A DNA stretch of 34,195 nt from Candidatus Nomurabacteria bacterium GW2011_GWE2_34_25 (GCA_000990325.1 LBPS01000010.1:1-34195); one strand, 5' to 3'. Shown: positions 1 through 8,099, numbered from the stretch's first letter. Numbers and translations are program-made. The notes: a model not told the origin generated them from the sequence alone.

Positions 1-1607
1 GAGGTCTCAAATTCGTTTGTACAGCCTTCTTTCATACAGGATCTATGCCATAGTTTCATAGGGTTTCTTTGAGATAAGCGTTCATAGTGTCTACAGTTAG
101 GACAGAGTCTAGGTAAGGGTAAGTTCATACGTCTGTAGAAGGATAGTTCTTCGGGTATTATCTTGAAGGCTTCAGTGCATTGTTGGTTACAAGTACCCTT
201 GTGGGAGCATTCTATGACTTTGTTTAGGATATTAGAGTCTTCTATGTCATTTATAGAGTCAGGGATGTCATAACTGTATATATCTATAGTATAGTTACGT
301 TCTTCCTTGTCTTTCCACTTGTATCCTTGTTCTAGGGCTTGTTCCTTTGTTAATGGATAGTATTCTTGGGCGATGGTTTCGTTGTAAGCAAAGGGAGAGA
401 GTTCGGATGGGAAGAATTCACCGTATTTGTATATTCTACCTTTACTATCTATGTAGGGCATGTCGGACATGTGTTGGATGATTTTGGGGACCATCTCCTC
501 GTATTGTTCCTTGGTATATTGACGGTTTAAGATGCAGTATTGTTTGGAGCGGAGAGAGACACAGCCGAAGAGATTCTTGCAATGAGAGAAAAATCTTGTC
601 ATATATCCATCATCAGCAGCCAAAGAAGATTCATATACAAGTTCATTTTTTAATCCACCTGTTGTATCATAACAATCTTTTGCATTATTAAACATACGCC
701 AGCAATACTTTAAATTTTCTCCTTCAATATAGAAAGAGTCCTTAACATTCTTTGAATTAATTATATTATCCCCTGTTACTTCTATGCTGTTTATAACATT
801 TGCAAATTTATGAATACTGCTCTTAATCAAATCTGTAAATTCCTCTTTAAATTTTTCACATGATTTATATGAGGACAAATTATATTTTTCTAATTCTTTT
901 AAATAGTCTTCTTTAGAATATTTTACATTTCTTATATAAAAACTTTTATTCCTCAAGTTGGAACACATAAAGCAATTGCTACAATTCTTGCAATCAAAAA
1001 GAAAATATGAATCTAGGCAATCATTACAATTATTTAAGTATGAAGAATTGTAAATTTTTCTGGTTATAAAATTTTCATAACAAAATTCCGAATTTTTAAC
1101 ATAATAACAGTCTATAAGATTTTTACACTTGTCCACAAGTCTTGAATAAGCGACATCCTCACAATTTGTAGCATTTGAAAGATAAATATTCTTAGAATAA
1201 CCAGTATAATTTGAATATTCTGAATTTGTATTACCAAGCCCCCATAAATTTATATTTGGGGTTATATCCATTAATTCTTTCCATTGGATAAAAAAGGGGG
1301 TTGAAAAATCATATTCTTTTCCATATTCCTGTGCATCCCACTTATCTCCATACCAACAATCTGTACAATAAATCGGGAATTTATTGAAAGTAGAATTGTT
1401 CGTTATAATATTTTTATTACACAAATCGCACTTCCTTCGGTTAAGAATCCCTTCGTTCCTCCATGCAAACCTACGTTGCAGTCTACACTCTGGACAAAAT
1501 GTTGGCGGTGGGACTTTGATTTTCTCATAAAATAGAAAATCATCCGGCTCGATCATGAAGTCTTTCTTGCAGTTCTGACAATTTCTATTTTCTGATTTAT
1601 GTTCCAT
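1..1607 (-). CDS. Cys-rich zinc-ribbon protein, copy 2 (3' end outside window)
   Basis: About 535 codons are visible; the C-terminus runs off the left edge of the window. The start is the ATG at 1605-1607, aligned with the start of its neighbour at 3377. CxxC pairs lie at residues 10/13 and 38/41, with more Cys pairs at about 60-84, then a long middle part rich in Asn, Tyr and Cys with repeating CxxC motifs, then a second ribbon-like module near the end (CPNCRHYERL, HRSC). It is a full-length paralogue of the next gene: the first ~45 codons are also close at DNA level, while the middle has diverged. I do not recognise a characterised function. Families of this look recur in CPR genomes as hypothetical proteins. 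Metal binding is inferred from the Cys spacing only. Confidence 0.8.
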   Translation of the reverse strand, partial: MEHKSENRNCQNCKKDFMIEPDDFLFYEKIKVPPPTFCPECRLQRRFAWRNEGILNRRKCDLCNKNIITNNSTFNKFPIYCTDCWYGDKWDAQEYGKEYDFSTPFFIQWKELMDITPNINLWGLGNTNSEYSNYTGYSKNIYLSNATNCEDVAYSRLVDKCKNLIDCYYVKNSEFCYENFITRKIYNSSYLNNCNDCLDSYFLFDCKNCSNCFMCSNLRNKSFYIRNVKYSKEDYLKELEKYNLSSYKSCEKFKEEFTDLIKSSIHKFANVINSIEVTGDNIINSKNVKDSFYIEGENLKYCWRMFNNAKDCYDTTGGLKNELVYESSLAADDGYMTRFFSHCKNLFGCVSLRSKQYCILNRQYTKEQYEEMVPKIIQHMSDMPYIDSKGRIYKYGEFFPSELSPFAYNETIAQEYYPLTKEQALEQGYKWKDKEERNYTIDIYSYDIPDSINDIEDSNILNKVIECSHKGTCNQQCTEAFKIIPEELSFYRRMNLPLPRLCPNCRHYERLSQRNPMKLWHRSCMKEGCTNEFET

Positions 1608-1622
1608 ATTTTAATATACTCA

Positions 1623-1647
1623 CAGATAGTGGCCTTGCCACTATCTG
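1623..1647 (-). promoter_or_regulatory. Leader hairpin before zinc-ribbon copy 2
   Basis: Perfect inverted repeat: 11-bp arms (core GATAGTGGC / GCCACTATC) with a 3-nt loop, lying 15 nt upstream of the start codon at 1607. No T-run follows on the minus strand, so a plain intrinsic terminator is unlikely. The same 21-nt core recurs before the first paralogue (3387-3407). Confidence 0.6.
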
Positions 1648-1655
1648 GCTTAATT

Positions 1656-3377
1656 TTAACACACTTCTTGCTGATAACAACGTTCACAATAAATTATCTC
1701 AGATCTCTCTGGTGCATATGAAGTCTCGAATTCATTGATACAACCTTCGTGCATACAAGTTCGATGCCAGAGTTTTAATGGATTTACATTTACAAATCTC
1801 TGGTAGTGTCGACAATTGGGGCAATATCGAGGTACCGGTAATCCTTTTTGTTTATAGAAACTTAATTCATCTGGCATAATTTTATATGCTGTTGTGCATT
1901 GCAATCTCTCATCTCCTTCACCTGGACAACCGATTATTTCATTTAAAATACTATCATCTACTTCTTGTAAACTATCTGGTAAATCCACTGACCTTATTGT
2001 TATATGATAATCTCTTTTTTCTTTACTCCTCCAAGGATATCCTTTTTCTTGTGCCTCTTTTTTATCTATAGGAAAATAGTCTAAATTATTAGTCTCATTA
2101 TATCCAAAAGGGCTCATTTCAAAAGGAAAGAATTCCCCATATTTATATACCCTACCCTTACTATCTACATATGGCATATCATCCATATGCTTCTTAATCT
2201 TCTCTATCATTTCAAAATATTCCTCTTTTTCGTATTGTTTATTAAAAATACAATATGAGGCATTTTTAAGACCAATACAAGCAAAACAATTGGAGCAATT
2301 TTTTAATAAAAATGAATACTCACACTCTTTCGATTCGAGAGTTATATAACAAAAATAATTTTTATAAGTATTAAAACTAGCTGCCACAGATTCATATATT
2401 AATTCCCCGGAACCTAAACCCTGTAAATCCATACTATCCTTAGTATGCAATAAAACCCTATTTGAATATTTTATATTCTCTGAATCATGAACATTATAAC
2501 TATTTTTAATATTATGAGAATTAATTATATTATCACCAGAAACATTTACAGAATTAAATATCTGAGAAAATCTATTGATAGCAGTATTTTTTATAGTATC
2601 TAAAAATATATCATGAATAAGTGATATTCCTGTATAAGTATCTAGCTTCGCTTCTTCTATTATTTTTTGATATTCTTCACGTGACAATTGCTGATTTTTA
2701 TAAAAATATTTTTTATTCCTAAGATTATAAGACAAAAAACAATTCTGGCAATTTATACAATCATAAACAAAATATGAATCAATGCAATTACGAGACCTTA
2801 TAGCATATTGAGTATTATAATTTCCATCACAATCAATATTGTTTGAACAATTATCTAACTTTTGAGATCCATAACAATCAAAAGATTTTTTGGATTTATC
2901 AATAGCTTCTGAATACATGACATCTTCACATTCAACTACAGAATAAGAAAGATAAGCATTTTTATTGTCTACAGTATAGTTTGTATAATCTGAATTTACC
3001 AAATTACCATTTCTATAAGCAAATATTCTAGGTGCTTTTTTTAGTAAAGAATACCATTGGTCAAAAAATTTTTGAGAAAAGTCATAATTGATCGCACTTT
3101 GAAACTGATCCCATTTATCACTATTCCAACACTCAACACAAGCCACATGTACTTCTTCGTCGGAATACATACTTATGAGAACCTTCTTGCACAAAAAACA
3201 CTCACGCCTATTTAATGAACGAGTATTCCTCCACATCATTCTCCTTATCATCCTACATTCCGGGCAAAATGTTGGTGAAGGGACTTTTATCTTCTCGTAA
3301 AACAGAAAATCATCCGGCTCAATAATAAAGTCTTTCTTGCAGTTCTGACAGTTTTTTGTTTCTGATTGGTATTCCAT
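1656..3377 (-). CDS. Cys-rich zinc-ribbon protein, copy 1
   Basis: A 573-residue protein with no signal peptide or membrane segment. Cys pairs at 10/13, 38/41, 60/63 and 80/83 form an N-terminal pair of ribbons. The C-terminus has pairs at 519/522, 541/546 and 564/567. The first and last modules are copies of each other: both read C-x-x-x-[FY]-x-I-x-P-[DE]-[DE]-x-x-F-Y, then P-x-P-x-x-CPxCR, then R-x-C. The middle (about 110-400) has irregular repeats, including two copies of a Cx2C-F-x8-N-K-x4-N-x-Q-[LY]-x-[KR]-E-E-Y unit (near 208-240 and 360-390), and Asn/Ser-rich ladders such as NSHNIKNSYNVHDSENIK that suggest a beta-helix-like fold. It follows rplI by 37 nt and precedes its paralogue. 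Function unknown; nucleic-acid or protein binding through zinc is inference. Confidence 0.85.
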   Translation of the reverse strand: MEYQSETKNCQNCKKDFIIEPDDFLFYEKIKVPSPTFCPECRMIRRMMWRNTRSLNRRECFLCKKVLISMYSDEEVHVACVECWNSDKWDQFQSAINYDFSQKFFDQWYSLLKKAPRIFAYRNGNLVNSDYTNYTVDNKNAYLSYSVVECEDVMYSEAIDKSKKSFDCYGSQKLDNCSNNIDCDGNYNTQYAIRSRNCIDSYFVYDCINCQNCFLSYNLRNKKYFYKNQQLSREEYQKIIEEAKLDTYTGISLIHDIFLDTIKNTAINRFSQIFNSVNVSGDNIINSHNIKNSYNVHDSENIKYSNRVLLHTKDSMDLQGLGSGELIYESVAASFNTYKNYFCYITLESKECEYSFLLKNCSNCFACIGLKNASYCIFNKQYEKEEYFEMIEKIKKHMDDMPYVDSKGRVYKYGEFFPFEMSPFGYNETNNLDYFPIDKKEAQEKGYPWRSKEKRDYHITIRSVDLPDSLQEVDDSILNEIIGCPGEGDERLQCTTAYKIMPDELSFYKQKGLPVPRYCPNCRHYQRFVNVNPLKLWHRTCMHEGCINEFETSYAPERSEIIYCERCYQQEVC

Positions 3378-3383
3378 ATATTT

Positions 3384-3410
3384 CTGGATAGTGGCCTTGC
3401 CACTATCTGG
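3384..3410 (-). promoter_or_regulatory. Leader hairpin before zinc-ribbon copy 1
   Basis: Same 9-bp GATAGTGGC / GCCACTATC stem with CTT loop as at 1625-1645, extended here by wobble pairs. It sits between the rplI stop and the start codon at 3377 (9 nt from stem core to ATG). Its exact duplication with the gene suggests it belongs to the duplicated unit or is a regulatory leader. Confidence 0.6.
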
Positions 3411-3414
3411 GTAT

Positions 3415-3852
3415 TTAGGCCTTAATTACCAGCACCTCACACCTTCCTTTCCTATTGCCTTTCTTAATCTCTATAGTATGAAGTCCTAGCTCTTTTATGT
3501 GATCCATAATGATAGCACTTTCCTCTATTTCTACTCCTGATATGAGCTTAATAGCTTGAGCTATCTCATGAGCAGAAACAGCCTTAAATAAATGACCCTT
3601 CTCATTGGCCTTGGCTTTTATCTCTATCTTTCTATTGTCTATGGTGGCAATTATAGATTCAAAAACTTTTGTTTCTTCTTCTTTTTTCTTTTCTATTTGT
3701 GCCTTTTTGGCTTCAAGACTAGAGATAGCTTGAGGAGTAGCCAAAAGAGCAACTCCCTTAGCAATGAGAACATTGGCGTATCCATCCTTAACTTCTTTTA
3801 AATCATATCTATTCCCTACTTTTGGTATATCTGTTGTTAAAATAATTCGCAT
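3415..3852 (-). CDS. rplI: 50S ribosomal protein bL9
   Basis: A 145-residue protein with the bL9 layout. The N-terminal rRNA-binding domain begins MRIILTTDIPKVGNRYD and contains VKDGYANVLIAKGVALLAT. A Lys/Glu-rich connecting helix (about 46-68) joins it to the C-terminal domain (LFKAVSAHEIAQAI ... LGLHTIEIKKG). bL9 sits at the L1 base of the large subunit and affects reading-frame maintenance. Length is normal for the family. bL9 has been reported as missing from some CPR lineages, Microgenomates among them, so its presence leans towards Parcubacteria. It lies 49 nt downstream of ctpA, and two hairpins occupy that gap, one ending right at the start codon. Confidence 0.95.
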   Translation of the reverse strand: MRIILTTDIPKVGNRYDLKEVKDGYANVLIAKGVALLATPQAISSLEAKKAQIEKKKEEETKVFESIIATIDNRKIEIKAKANEKGHLFKAVSAHEIAQAIKLISGVEIEESAIIMDHIKELGLHTIEIKKGNRKGRCEVLVIKA

Positions 3853-3870
3853 ATGATTTTACGAAATCAT
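3853..3870 (-). promoter_or_regulatory. Hairpin abutting the rplI start codon
   Basis: 7-bp stem ATGATTT / AAATCAT with a TACG loop. Its 3' arm on the mRNA ends at the base before the ATG. A second imperfect stem (TGTC.CGC with GCG.GACA) lies just upstream at about 3871-3898. Together they could hide the translation start; this is inferred from pairing only. Confidence 0.4.
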
Positions 3871-3901
3871 GTCGCGCAACCGTCATTTTAGCGAGACACA
3901 A

Positions 3902-5140
3902 TTATTGTTTAGCTTTTAATATTTCGACAGCTTTGTTCATTTGTGGATCACGTTTAGCTTCATAATCTTTGGAAGTTACTGAAACTTTTATATCTGGATC
4001 AAGACCAGAAGTTGAAATTGAAACCCCATTGGGTGTTAGCCATTTTGCTACAGTTACTTTCAAGGATGTATCCCCTGTTATTTCTACAAGTTCTTGTACA
4101 GAACCCTTACCGAAAGTTTTTTCTCCAACCAAGGTGGCTATCTTGTGCTCTTTTAGAGCACCAGCTAAAATCTCTGAGGCAGAAGCTGAACCTCCGTCAA
4201 TCAAAACAACAAATTGCAATTTATCATTGAAGATTCTTGGTCCATGACTGCGATATGATTGAGCCTTACGATTAGCTCCAAAATCTTCATTAACAATAAC
4301 TTTCCCTTCATCTATAAACCATGAACCAATATTGACAGCCACATCTAAATAACCGCCGGGATTTCCTCTTAGGTCAAGGATGAGCTTATGATCTCCTGAT
4401 TTGATAAATTCATCTAATGCTTTTGCGAAAAGATTATCAGAATTTTCTGAAAAACTATAAAACTTAATTAAAAATATTCCATCGGGTAAGGCTTCTGTTT
4501 CTATTGTGGGGATATCGATAGTATCTCTTATTATTTTTATCTCACGAGCTTCTTTTTCTCCTGTACGAAAAATAGTTAAAGTAACGGGCGTACCCTTCTC
4601 TCCACGCATGAGAGTAATGGCCTTATCAACAGATAACTCACTTGTATTTGTCTTTTCTATTTTAATAATTTTGTCTCCTGCTTTTATTCCTGCATTCCAA
4701 GCGGGAGTATTCTTCAAAGGAGCAATAATAGTCAAAACCTTATCCTTCACTCCTACTTCAGCTCCTATTCCACTAAATGAGCCCTTGATCTCTTCTCTGA
4801 AGAGCTTATTGTCCTCTGGACTAAAGAATGTGGTATATGGGTCACCAGTAGCTCCTGCTAGACCTTGTACTGCACCCCAAACACGATCCTGGTCTGTAAT
4901 TTTATCTGAATATATTGACTTATCTTTGAGTACATTCCAAGCCTTCCAAAATGCAGTAAAATCAGCTGTTGTTTCAAAGGTGGGGGTTTTGTTTATGACA
5001 GTTGTAACTTTATCTATTTCAGGTCTATGAGTATATCCAAAATAAAGACCAATACCAAAAACTCCTCCTATAAGTAAGATTGAAACAAGCACATAACCGA
5101 TTCTTTTATAATTTAATTTTATCTGTTTAAATATTTTCAT
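3902..5140 (-). CDS. ctpA: C-terminal processing peptidase, S41 family
   Basis: A 412-residue membrane-anchored, extracytoplasmic serine protease. One N-terminal membrane segment (about 15-36) is followed by the S41 N-terminal helical part, a PDZ domain (about 120-195, FSGIGAEVG ... GIKAGDKIIKI) and the S41 catalytic core. Ser320 in GGSASASEI, Lys345 in FGKGSVQ and Gln349 match the Ser/Lys/Gln catalytic set of CtpB by spacing (25 and 4 residues). LDLRGNPGG at about 256-264 is the usual core motif. Such enzymes trim C-termini of envelope proteins and often regulate peptidoglycan hydrolases, which fits the neighbouring DUF4015-like gene 20 nt upstream. Length is typical and nothing is missing. 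The exact substrate cannot be inferred. Confidence 0.95.
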   Translation of the reverse strand: MKIFKQIKLNYKRIGYVLVSILLIGGVFGIGLYFGYTHRPEIDKVTTVINKTPTFETTADFTAFWKAWNVLKDKSIYSDKITDQDRVWGAVQGLAGATGDPYTTFFSPEDNKLFREEIKGSFSGIGAEVGVKDKVLTIIAPLKNTPAWNAGIKAGDKIIKIEKTNTSELSVDKAITLMRGEKGTPVTLTIFRTGEKEAREIKIIRDTIDIPTIETEALPDGIFLIKFYSFSENSDNLFAKALDEFIKSGDHKLILDLRGNPGGYLDVAVNIGSWFIDEGKVIVNEDFGANRKAQSYRSHGPRIFNDKLQFVVLIDGGSASASEILAGALKEHKIATLVGEKTFGKGSVQELVEITGDTSLKVTVAKWLTPNGVSISTSGLDPDIKVSVTSKDYEAKRDPQMNKAVEILKAKQ

Positions 5141-5160
5141 TTAATATAATTAAAGCAAAA

Positions 5161-6387
5161 TTATTGTGTATTTTCAAGTTTTAATGCAGTTGGAGTATAC
5201 TTATTGGAGGGGTCCCATAGCATCCAAGAAGTGAGCCCATTGTCATAGGTAGCCTTGATCTGTGCCCTTACCATTTCTTTTGTATAAACAGCACCCAAAT
5301 CAAAATCTTGCAACCAGGGACGAATTTTATTTATATTTTCTTTTGCATTAGTAGTTTTTTTCACAGCGCTAATGAGTGCTCTATTTATAACTTCATAAGG
5401 ATACATACTTGGATTCTTGTACCCAGCATGCCCCGCTGGATAATGTGATGGGTAAACCATAGGACAAAGATAATCAAAGTATGGTAATGCCTTCTCCCAA
5501 ACTTGCCCTATGCCCATGTCATCTGTCGCTTCTGTGGTAAGTCCAAAGAGGTCTGCCGACATGGGAATATTCTTTTCTTTTTTAATTTCAGCTGAAAGAT
5601 ATTTAAAAAACTTCTCAATGTTGTCTGATCTAGTTTCGCCTTCTTTCAAATGATAATTTATATCTTTCATATTACCATCTGAAGGATAACGAATATAATC
5701 AAAATTAATCTCATCGAAACCTTCTCCGTAAGCACCCTTGGCAATAGAAATGATGTAATCGTGAACGGCCTTATTGGCTGGATCTAAGAAAGATAAACCC
5801 TTACGATCTTTCCATACTGTGCCATCACTCTTCTTAGTCACAGACCAGTCGGGGTGCTTCTTGGTCATATACGGGTCTTGGAATACAGAGACTCGTCCGA
5901 TAATATAAATATTCTTCTTGTGAAGCATGTCTGTAAGAGCACGTACATTTGAAATTCTCTTCTCGATACTTCCCTCTTTCTGTATGCTAGGAACAGGCAT
6001 ATCGAAGCTGACTCTACCCGTAGAATCTTTTACATCAATAACAATAGCGTTCAACTCAGTATCGTTAATTATTTTTATAATGCTGTCGCGAAATTTAGGT
6101 GAACCTGCAACCCAAGCAGAGATATAAACAGCCTTTAATTCTTTGGGGGTATCTACATGAGTTACTACAATAGGATTAATAGCTGGTGCATTATTTTCTG
6201 TTACTATTTCTTCTACCTCCTTATTCTCTTCTTTGTCATTTAGTATTTCTTTTTTTGTAATAGATTCATTGCTATTATATTCTACTTGGCTCTTAAAAAG
6301 AGGTAATATAAAATAAAAAAACAAGCTCGCTATAACTAATGCGAGTATTGTAAAAAGGAATGGTTTAAAAGATTTTTTATTTTGCAT
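5161..6387 (-). CDS. Membrane-anchored putative glycoside hydrolase (DUF4015-like)
   Basis: 408 residues. One N-terminal membrane segment (about 9-30) is followed by a Glu/Asn-rich linker (about 35-75) and a TIM-barrel-like domain resembling the putative glycosyl hydrolase family DUF4015 (PF13200). Typical stretches are KELKAVYISAWVAGS, LNAIVIDVKDSTGRVSFD, GFDEINFDYIRYPSDG, and near the C-terminus RPWLQDFDLGAVYTKE and GLTSWMLWDPSNKYTP. The Asp and Glu residues of FDEINFDYIRYP are the likely active-site strand by family analogy. The protein should face outside the cytoplasm. It lies 20 nt upstream of ctpA and is probably co-transcribed. The actual sugar substrate is unknown; action on wall or surface glycans is inference. 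Confidence 0.85.
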   Translation of the reverse strand: MQNKKSFKPFLFTILALVIASLFFYFILPLFKSQVEYNSNESITKKEILNDKEENKEVEEIVTENNAPAINPIVVTHVDTPKELKAVYISAWVAGSPKFRDSIIKIINDTELNAIVIDVKDSTGRVSFDMPVPSIQKEGSIEKRISNVRALTDMLHKKNIYIIGRVSVFQDPYMTKKHPDWSVTKKSDGTVWKDRKGLSFLDPANKAVHDYIISIAKGAYGEGFDEINFDYIRYPSDGNMKDINYHLKEGETRSDNIEKFFKYLSAEIKKEKNIPMSADLFGLTTEATDDMGIGQVWEKALPYFDYLCPMVYPSHYPAGHAGYKNPSMYPYEVINRALISAVKKTTNAKENINKIRPWLQDFDLGAVYTKEMVRAQIKATYDNGLTSWMLWDPSNKYTPTALKLENTQ

Positions 6388-6423
6388 GTTTGGTTCGACG
6401 AAACAATATCGTATAACTATCCT

Positions 6424-6648
6424 CTAGTGTGAAGCTCCCCCATCACTTATGTTATCAACAAATGATTTGATTCGATTTTCTTCTTTATTTAAACGGGCCT
6501 TAGTTTCTATATAAAAAAGATAGGCTAAATAAATAAGTGCAAAGCCTGTAACTATAAATAGTACTTTCCTCCAAATCTCAGGAAAGCCAAAGTATGGTAA
6601 AACGGTAACCCATATACCAACGATAAACAATGTGCGTTCTTTTCTCAT
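6424..6648 (-). CDS. Small two-helix membrane protein
   Basis: 74 residues with two hydrophobic segments (about 7-23 and 27-47) and a charged C-terminal tail (ETKARLNKEENRIKSF). I do not recognise the family. It lies between rsmI (19 nt upstream) and the DUF4015-like gene (36 nt downstream), so it is probably part of that run. A TATAAT box (6656-6661) ends 7 nt before the ATG, so it may have its own start site giving a nearly leaderless mRNA. No Shine-Dalgarno sequence is visible. Confidence 0.65.
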   Translation of the reverse strand: MRKERTLFIVGIWVTVLPYFGFPEIWRKVLFIVTGFALIYLAYLFYIETKARLNKEENRIKSFVDNISDGGASH

Positions 6649-6667
6649 GTCTTCTATTATATATTAT

Positions 6668-7363
6668 TTATTTCGGGTCTACAATCACCACAAACTCACC
6701 CCTCTGCTTATCGTTGTTCACAGTAAAATATTCTAAAACTTCGGCAGGTGTCCCCTTCACAAATTCTTCAAATTGCTTGGTTATCTCTCTGCCTATCATT
6801 ACTCTGTGATTCTTGCAAAATTCATCTAGAGATGTGAGAGTCTTCAATATACGATGAGTAGACTCATAGAAAACCATCGTCCTGTTTGAAACGGCCATTT
6901 CTTTAAATAAAGTCTCTCTGCCTTTTTTATGTGGAAGAAATCCTAAGAATATAAACTCAGCAGAAGAAATACCCGAGACTGACAATGCTGAGATGAGAGC
7001 ACTTGCCCCCGGGATTGGAACTACTTTCGCGTCACTTCCAAATTCTTCTCGTACATAAGCTACAAGTAAAACTCCCGGATCAGAAATACAAGGCGTTCCT
7101 GCATCAGAGACCATTGCTAGATTCTTGCCTTCTCTTAACATTTCAATTATATTATTGTGCTTATCTCCTGAACTATGTGCATTGTAGCTAATAGTCTTCG
7201 TATGTATATCATACTTGTTCAATAAATTCTTCGTTGTGCGAGTATCTTCACAGAGTACAACATCTACTTCCTTAAGCGTTCGAATTGCTCGGAGTGTAAT
7301 ATCCTCCATATTGCCAATCGGCGTCGCCACTACATATAAAGTTCCTAATTCTTTTGTTTTCAT
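6668..7363 (-). CDS. rsmI: 16S rRNA (cytidine1402-2'-O)-methyltransferase
   Basis: 231 residues from the ATG at 7361-7363, a tetrapyrrole-methylase-fold enzyme that 2'-O-methylates C1402 in the 16S decoding centre using S-adenosylmethionine. Motifs in order: LYVVATPIGNMEDITLRA, CEDTRTTKNLL, the SAM-site loop SDAGTPCISDPG, PIPGASALISALS and FYESTHRI. A 12-codon longer reading to 7399 is open but runs into the upstream terminator hairpin and adds residues not found in the family. The -10 box TATACT with an upstream TG lies exactly 6 nt before the chosen ATG, also supporting this start and a leaderless message. Its partner enzyme for the same nucleotide, RsmH, is encoded at 14316-15209. Confidence 0.95.
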   Translation of the reverse strand: MKTKELGTLYVVATPIGNMEDITLRAIRTLKEVDVVLCEDTRTTKNLLNKYDIHTKTISYNAHSSGDKHNNIIEMLREGKNLAMVSDAGTPCISDPGVLLVAYVREEFGSDAKVVPIPGASALISALSVSGISSAEFIFLGFLPHKKGRETLFKEMAVSNRTMVFYESTHRILKTLTSLDEFCKNHRVMIGREITKQFEEFVKGTPAEVLEYFTVNNDKQRGEFVVIVDPK

Positions 7364-7369
7364 GAGTAC

Positions 7370-7378
7370 AGTATAACA
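7370..7378 (-). promoter_or_regulatory. Extended -10 promoter of rsmI
   Basis: Minus-strand TGT-TATACT, ending 6 nt before the ATG, placing the transcription start at or next to the first codon. No good -35 is visible; the TG extension probably compensates. Confidence 0.55.
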
Positions 7379-7379
7379 T

Positions 7380-7419
7380 AAAAAATAGACCTGCATCACA
7401 CGAATGTAATACAGGCCTA
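7380..7419 (-). terminator. Intrinsic terminator after the two-helix protein gene
   Basis: Stem TAGGCCTG / CAGGTCTA (8 bp with one G-U) on the minus strand, followed by TTTTTT. It separates the 7423-7767 gene from rsmI and overlaps the region that a longer rsmI start would need. Confidence 0.75.
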
Positions 7420-7422
7420 AAA

Positions 7423-7767
7423 TTATTTTATTGGTGATTGCTGATAAAGCTTCTCACCATTTTTTGTTATTACAATATATTTAAACTTTCGGCGGTAACG
7501 AACCACCAAATATATATAAACTGCAGAAACAATTTGAATTATTGCAATCCAAGCAATTTCTTTGTTGGTCATTTCGAAGAAACTTTTTCCATCAAAAAAT
7601 GGAAAAGTTACTCCTACACAAGCTGCTATAAATGACACAATAAATACTACTGTGCCAATTTTAGAAAATATATCAATAACGACATCTAAATCGATATCAA
7701 TATCGATAATCAAATGATGCTGACTTTCATTCTTTGATATCCTAAAATCAATTGCCTTGTTTGTCAT
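7423..7767 (-). CDS. Orphan membrane protein, two predicted helices
   Basis: 114 residues: a polar N-terminus with an Asp/Ile run (IIDIDIDLDVVIDIF, about 20-34), then two hydrophobic segments (about 38-57 and 72-91) and a basic tail after VRYRRKFKYIVI. No family recognised. It is a stand-alone unit: a consensus-like promoter (TTGACA-17-TATACT) at 7874-7902, a leader of about 100 nt containing a long hairpin plus T-run, and an intrinsic terminator immediately downstream. The MITE-like element at 7898-7978 touches the -35 box. The basic tail after helix 2 suggests that end is cytoplasmic, but topology is inference. Confidence 0.65.
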   Translation of the reverse strand: MTNKAIDFRISKNESQHHLIIDIDIDLDVVIDIFSKIGTVVFIVSFIAACVGVTFPFFDGKSFFEMTNKEIAWIAIIQIVSAVYIYLVVRYRRKFKYIVITKNGEKLYQQSPIK

Positions 7768-7790
7768 TGTTTCAATTTTTTGGTTAATTA

Positions 7791-7848
7791 AAAAAATTTG
7801 TTAGTTAGTTGAAACAAAAGACTTGATAAATCCCCTGTTTTAACTAAC
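7791..7848 (-). promoter_or_regulatory. Attenuator-like leader hairpin
   Basis: 13-bp stem (7804-7816 with 7836-7848, one wobble) and 19-nt loop in the 5' leader of the 7423-7767 gene. On the minus strand it is followed within 6 nt by TTTTTTT (7797-7791). It could terminate transcription before the gene; the stem is AT-rich, so efficiency is uncertain. Confidence 0.45.
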
Positions 7849-7873
7849 CAACATATCAACCAAATTTGTACAT

Positions 7874-7902
7874 AGTATATCATATACAAAACACTTTGTC
7901 AA
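7874..7902 (-). promoter_or_regulatory. Sigma-70-type promoter of the 7423-7767 gene
   Basis: Minus-strand TTGACA (7897-7902), 17-nt spacer, TATACT (7874-7879) with an upstream TGA extended -10. The -35 box coincides with one flanking direct repeat of the hairpin element next to it. Confidence 0.7.
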
Positions 7903-7978
7903 CCCCCACACCTATATTTTTATAGTTTTATAACACAGACTTATTAGTCTGTAATAAAAATATGGGTGTGGGGGTCAA
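7898..7978. repeat. MITE-like long-hairpin element, copy A
   Basis: Terminal arms 7902-7923 and 7954-7975 pair over 22 bp (one T-G) and start CCCCCACACC / GGTGTGGGGG. Inside is a second hairpin (7935-7952, ACAGACT / AGTCTGT) offset by an 11-nt left spacer. The element is flanked by a GTCAA direct repeat (7898-7902 and 7974-7978). Copy B at 15818-15895 has the same arms, the same asymmetric inner layout and its own flanking repeat. No transposase is in the window. Confidence 0.7.
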
Positions 7979-8029
7979 TACCACATGAAATACCTTATTT
8001 GGCTTGTATTATACCAGTAAAGATCAAAT

Positions 8030-8069
8030 AAAAAAAGAAACTAGGTTTACGTCAATAAACTTAGCTTCT
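8030..8069 (-). terminator. Intrinsic terminator after the 8100-8429 gene
   Basis: Minus-strand stem of 14 positions (8036-8049 with 8056-8069; one mismatch, one wobble), 6-nt loop, followed by a run of T (complement of 8030-8036). The rest of the gap 7979-8029 shows nothing I can name. Confidence 0.7.
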
Positions 8070-8099
8070 GTTTTATTATCTAACCTTTTTCGTTCTAAT

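Noticed and set aside
1623-3410. The two GATAGTGGC hairpins as intrinsic terminators
   Set aside because: No T-run follows on the minus strand in either copy.
4506-5030. Long plus-strand frame (174 codons) opposite ctpA
   Set aside because: Antisense shadow of a conserved protease gene with all catalytic motifs on the other strand.
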